The translations under genes were made by a program, and so were the position numbers. The notes beneath the pieces are model-generated. The model did no database searches and was not told where the DNA came from. It saw nothing but the letters and a program-made list of their open reading frames with translations. Shown in pieces: positions 6,303 through 7,988 of a stretch of 7,988 nucleotides of DNA. The stretch is taken from contig QHTW01000128.1 in the NCBI GenBank assembly GCA_003220955.1, forward strand, positions 1 through 7,988. The letters run 5' to 3'. The stretch is from Gemmatimonadota bacterium (GTDB lineage Bacteria > Gemmatimonadota > Gemmatimonadetes > Gemmatimonadales > GWC2-71-9). Position 1 is the stretch's first letter. Every line of letters begins with the position of its first letter.

Positions 6303-6764
6303 TCAGCGCACGACCTCAAGTGATTTCTGCGCGAGGCGCTGCTTGAGCTCCTGAAGCACTTGAATCGTCCGCGACATCGCGGAGGCGGGCATCCCTTCAA
6401 TCGTGCGGGCGGCCAGGCGGCGTTCGAGTTGTCCCACGCGCAGCAGGACCTCCAGACCATGACGGGTAAGCGTGACACGAACGCCGCGGTCGTCATCCGG
6501 ATCGGTCGACGTCTCGACGAACCCCTTGGACTCGAGGCGCTGGATGAACGTCGTGGCAGCCGCCCGCGATACGCCCAGCGCGCTCGCCACGTCGCTCGGC
6601 CGGGCCCCGTCCGGCCCCCCCAGATCCACCGCCGCCATCACGGCGTGGGCCCGCTGCGACAGCCCGAAGCTCTTGTAGGCGCGATTGCCGGCGCGCTCGA
6701 TGGCCTGCTGAGCCGCGACCACGGCGTCGGTGAGCTGCAAGGCCAGTTCGGATCGGTCTGACAT
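6303..6764 (-). CDS. MarR-family winged-helix transcriptional regulator
   Basis: Protein of 153 residues, typical for MarR dimeric repressors. An N-terminal helix (about 5-30) and C-terminal helices (about 103-150) would form the dimer interface. The DNA-binding part is a helix-turn-helix at RPSDVASALGVSRAAATTFI (55-74), with the family-like QRLESKGFVE (75-84) next and the wing STDPDDDRGVRVTLT (86-100), which includes the conserved D-x-R. The ATG at 6764 has no Shine-Dalgarno ahead of it. The region directly upstream is AT-rich and carries several palindromic TAAC/GTTA elements over a candidate -10 box, so autorepression is likely. The ligand is unknown. It sits upstream of pyk in the same direction with a 104-nt gap, so it may also affect that operon; this is inference from position only. 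Confidence 0.92.
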   Translation of the reverse strand: MSDRSELALQLTDAVVAAQQAIERAGNRAYKSFGLSQRAHAVMAAVDLGGPDGARPSDVASALGVSRAAATTFIQRLESKGFVETSTDPDDDRGVRVTLTRHGLEVLLRVGQLERRLAARTIEGMPASAMSRTIQVLQELKQRLAQKSLEVVR

Positions 6765-6768
6765 CTAT

Positions 6769-6813
6769 TAACGGTTAGCTGTGGTCAGATGTTAACATGT
6801 TGATAGTTAACAT
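6769..6813. promoter_or_regulatory. Candidate MarR operator cluster
   Basis: Within 45 bp there are TAAC-G-GTTA (6769-6777), the perfect palindrome ATGTTAACAT (6789-6798), the overlapping palindrome AACATGTT (6794-6801), and a second GTTAACAT at 6806-6813, exactly 15 bp downstream of the first (6791-6798). This AT-rich patch contrasts with the GC-rich surroundings and lies just before the marR start, the usual position of a MarR autoregulatory operator. Confidence 0.6.
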
Positions 6814-6837
6814 ACTAAATATATTGCATGCCCACAA
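6809..6837 (-). promoter_or_regulatory. Candidate marR promoter
   Basis: On the minus strand, TTGTGG (6837-6832) as -35 and TATGTT (6814-6809) as -10 are separated by 17 bp. The spacer is AT-rich (AATATATTTAG). The -10 box overlaps the distal GTTAACAT repeat, so a bound MarR dimer would block RNA polymerase. The leader would be roughly 35-40 nt. This is from consensus match only. Confidence 0.45.
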
Positions 6838-6845
6838 CATGGGCA
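6829..6845 (-). terminator. Possible weak terminator after the zinc-ribbon gene
   Basis: TGCCCA (6829-6834) and TGGGCA (6840-6845) form a perfect six-base stem with a CAACA loop, starting about ten bases after the stop of the upstream minus-strand gene. It is followed by AT-rich sequence rather than a clear T run. It also overlaps the candidate marR -35 box, so the two uses may compete. Confidence 0.3.
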
Positions 6846-6854
6846 CGGCGAGGC

Positions 6855-7244
6855 TCAGCAGATCTCCGACCAGTCGACTGTCGACTCCTTCTTGCAGCGC
6901 AGGCATTTCATCGCCTCCGGCTTGCCGCTGAAATCCTGTCGCTCCTGGCACTGCGGACAGACGGCGTACGTGGTGGTGACCTCCTCCCCTTCCCTGCCGC
7001 CCAGGGTGGGGCGGAGCACACCCGTGCGGACGACGACGCTCCAGTGATCGGGGGGCGTGTCGCGCAGGGTGAGATCGATGCGACTGACGCGCACCGGTTT
7101 CTTGCGGACCTCGAGGACCACTTTATCGTCGTCACTGTCGTCGACAATCGGGTACCACGCGCCGCGACGCAGCACGTCGGCCACGTTGTCCAGACACCGG
7201 GCCCATCCGCGCGGGCCCGGGGACGGAGGAGGAGCCGGGGGCAT
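6855..7244 (-). CDS. Hypothetical protein with C-terminal zinc ribbon
   Basis: I do not recognise a named family. From the ATG at 7244 the protein is 129 residues. It starts with a Pro-rich stretch, then WARCLDNVADVLRRGAWYPIVDD, a beta-rich middle with basic and acidic patches (KVVLEVRKKPVRVSRIDLTL, then WSVVVRTG), and ends with a four-cysteine knuckle pair, CPQC (96-99) and CLRC (114-117), which should bind one zinc. Such ribbons occur in nucleic-acid- or protein-binding proteins, but no specific role can be assigned. A TTG at 7256 in the same frame would add four residues, but it lies inside the predicted -10 box, so ATG is preferred. No Shine-Dalgarno is visible; the promoter position implies a very short or absent leader. 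Divergent from the MOSC gene. Confidence 0.75.
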   Translation of the reverse strand: MPPAPPPSPGPRGWARCLDNVADVLRRGAWYPIVDDSDDDKVVLEVRKKPVRVSRIDLTLRDTPPDHWSVVVRTGVLRPTLGGREGEEVTTTYAVCPQCQERQDFSGKPEAMKCLRCKKESTVDWSEIC

Positions 7245-7254
7245 GAGGGGGGCC

Positions 7255-7263
7255 AATCTAGCA
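7255..7263 (-). promoter_or_regulatory. Extended -10 promoter for the zinc-ribbon gene
   Basis: On the minus strand TGCTAGATT fits TG-n-TAnAnT (four of six matches to TATAAT plus the TG extension). Transcription would begin about position 7248, only a few bases before the ATG at 7244. No good -35 box is seen. Confidence 0.45.
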
Positions 7264-7276
7264 CATCCTGCTAAAT
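7256..7276. promoter_or_regulatory. Inverted repeat in the divergent intergenic region
   Basis: TAGCA (7259-7263), five-base spacer CATCC, TGCTA (7269-7273). Symmetry extends outward through AT at both ends with one mismatch, giving seven of eight paired positions per arm. The arms coincide with the two opposing extended -10 boxes, so the site could be an operator shared by both genes or only a consequence of the two promoters. Confidence 0.55.
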
Positions 7277-7277
7277 T
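7269..7277 (+). promoter_or_regulatory. Extended -10 promoter for the MOSC gene (leaderless)
   Basis: TGCTAAATT matches the extended -10 form (TG-n-TAAATT). The ATG at 7283 begins six bases after the hexamer, where the first transcribed base is expected, and no Shine-Dalgarno precedes it. A leaderless transcript is therefore likely. Confidence 0.5.
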
Positions 7278-7282
7278 CCGTT

Positions 7283-7861
7283 ATGCGCACGATCGGTACG
7301 GTCACCCGGCTGCAGATCCAACGCGACTCCCTGAAGCGCGGCGAGAAGCCCACCCGCGTCTACGATCCCACTCCACTGCTGTCCGTACCGGCGCTCAACG
7401 TCACGCCCGACGGCGCGCTGGGGGGCACCGCGGATGGCAGCTGGATCGTGGACGTGCATCACCGCGACCATCCCTACACCAAAAACGAAGATGGGCTGCA
7501 CGGCATCTCGCTCGGCTTCACGTCCCACTACGATGCGATGCGCGAGCACTTCGGCGATCGTGTGGAAATCGGGTGCGCGGGGGAGAACATCATTGCGACG
7601 AGCGACCGGCGATTCGGCTATGACGACCTCGCGAACGGCGTCGCCATCCTGGCGCCGGATGGGAACGAACGGGTGCGACTGAAGATTCTCCAGGTCGCGC
7701 ATCCGTGCCGGCCGTTTACGGGATGGGCGCTCGGAAAGACCGTCGAGCCGGAGGAGCTGAAAAAGCATCTGCAGTTTCTCGACAATGGGATGCGCGGGTT
7801 TTACTGCGTGGGTGAGGGGGTTGGTACTGTTTCCCTGGGAGATTCGATCGCACTGCTTTAG
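7283..7861 (+). CDS. MOSC-domain-containing protein
   Basis: Stand-alone MOSC (molybdenum cofactor sulfurase C-terminal) domain protein of 192 residues. MOSC proteins bind the molybdenum cofactor or carry sulfur through a conserved cysteine. Visible family signs: GCAGENII (97-104), the strand RVRLKILQVAHPCRPF (130-145) with the conserved cysteine at 142, and the closing MRGFYCVGEGVGTVSLGDSIAL (170-191), matching the usual G-x-Y-x-x-V..G.v..GD.v pattern. The N-terminal third (1-60) is less conserved and contains a HHRDHP cluster of unknown meaning. The only plus-strand gene in the window, divergent from the zinc-ribbon gene, with a predicted leaderless start and a strong hairpin downstream. 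The exact substrate is not predictable; YiiM-like detoxification of N-hydroxylated compounds is one family precedent. Confidence 0.88.
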   Translation: MRTIGTVTRLQIQRDSLKRGEKPTRVYDPTPLLSVPALNVTPDGALGGTADGSWIVDVHHRDHPYTKNEDGLHGISLGFTSHYDAMREHFGDRVEIGCAGENIIATSDRRFGYDDLANGVAILAPDGNERVRLKILQVAHPCRPFTGWALGKTVEPEELKKHLQFLDNGMRGFYCVGEGVGTVSLGDSIALL

Positions 7862-7899
7862 GAAATGCAAAGGCCAGACGTCGAGAAGTCGAGCGGCTG

Positions 7900-7952
7900 T
7901 AGGAAATGGCGAGGGGTCAGGAAGGCGACGCTTTCCTGACCCCTCGTTCCTA
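7900..7952 (+). terminator. Strong bipartite hairpin after the MOSC gene
   Basis: CGAGGGGTCAGGAA (7910-7923) pairs perfectly with TTCCTGACCCCTCG (7933-7946) around a nine-base loop. Outside it, TAGGAA (7900-7905) pairs with TTCCTA (7947-7952), leaving a four-base ATGG bulge on the left. No long T run follows, so it is either a non-canonical terminator, an mRNA-stabilising structure, or a small repetitive palindrome. It starts 39 bases after the stop codon. Confidence 0.6.
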
Positions 7953-7961
7953 GGCACCGCT

Positions 7962-7988
7962 AGACGTCTAGACGTCTCGACGTCTAAG
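7962..7988. repeat. 8-bp-period GACGTC palindromic array at window edge
   Basis: GACGTC occurs at 7963-7968, 7971-7976 and 7979-7984, exactly eight bases apart, joined by TA or TC (units TAGACGTC, TAGACGTC, TCGACGTC). Another GACGTC stands alone at 7877-7882. The array reaches the edge and may continue. No coding sequence is seen from 7862 to 7988. Confidence 0.8.

Noticed and set aside
4621..6354. A 577-codon open frame on the plus strand opposite pyk
   Set aside because: It is antisense to the full-length pyruvate kinase, contains no recognisable domain, and is Arg/Asp/His-rich as expected for the reverse of a GC-rich gene.
7254..7256. TTG as start of the zinc-ribbon protein
   Set aside because: It falls within the predicted -10 box and adds only four residues; the ATG at 7244 is a better start.
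7271..7957. A 228-codon minus-strand open frame opposite the MOSC gene
   Set aside because: It spans the MOSC gene, its promoter and the downstream hairpin, with no domain signal; MOSC motifs support the other strand.
7962..7988. CRISPR array or integration site at the right edge
   Set aside because: The units are only eight bases long with no spacers, no cas gene is near, and no integrase or tRNA gene accompanies it.

Overview
The window is GC-rich bacterial chromosomal DNA, densely coded and almost all on the minus strand. It has no rRNA, tRNA, CRISPR array, transposase or phage gene. The gene style (high GC, GTG starts, 4-nt ATGA/GTGA overlaps, short GTCC- and GACGTC-type simple repeats) would suit a soil lineage such as Gemmatimonadota. 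That placement is an impression, not a demonstration.

Reading the minus strand from right to left, the main block is a compact seven-gene run that looks like one operon: pyruvate kinase (6198-4774), a PhnP-like metallo-beta-lactamase-fold hydrolase (4772-3990), a long class II ketose-bisphosphate aldolase (3959-2628), a small YtxH-type membrane-anchored protein (2631-2293), a YihY/BrkB-type integral membrane protein (2296-1430), a low-specificity L-threonine aldolase (1433-402), and a JAB1/MPN-type metalloprotease-like protein (405 to beyond position 1). The last four junctions are 4-nt overlaps (ATGA, GTGA, ATGA, GTGA), so translational coupling is likely. The two glycolytic enzymes give the operon a central-carbon theme. 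The membrane proteins and the JAB protein have no obvious metabolic link to them.

Upstream of pyk is a MarR-family regulator (6764-6303). Its promoter region holds a cluster of TAAC/GTTA palindromes and a direct repeat that overlap a plausible -10 box, which suggests autoregulation. A perfect DnaA-box sequence lies across the pyk start codon, with a one-mismatch copy nearby.

The right end holds a divergent pair: an unrecognised small protein with a C-terminal four-cysteine zinc ribbon (minus strand, 7244-6855) and a stand-alone MOSC-domain protein (plus strand, 7283-7861). The short gap between them contains a near-perfect inverted repeat whose arms are two back-to-back extended -10 boxes, each placed for a leaderless or nearly leaderless mRNA. 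After the MOSC gene come a strong perfect hairpin and an 8-bp-period array of GACGTC palindromes that runs to the window edge.

I see no clear new defence or mobile system. The most unusual items are the eukaryote-like JAB protein with its usual catalytic Glu apparently missing, the 10-residue tandem duplication in the last membrane helix of the YihY protein, the K+-independence signature (with Arg instead of Lys) in pyruvate kinase, and the symmetric divergent leaderless promoter.
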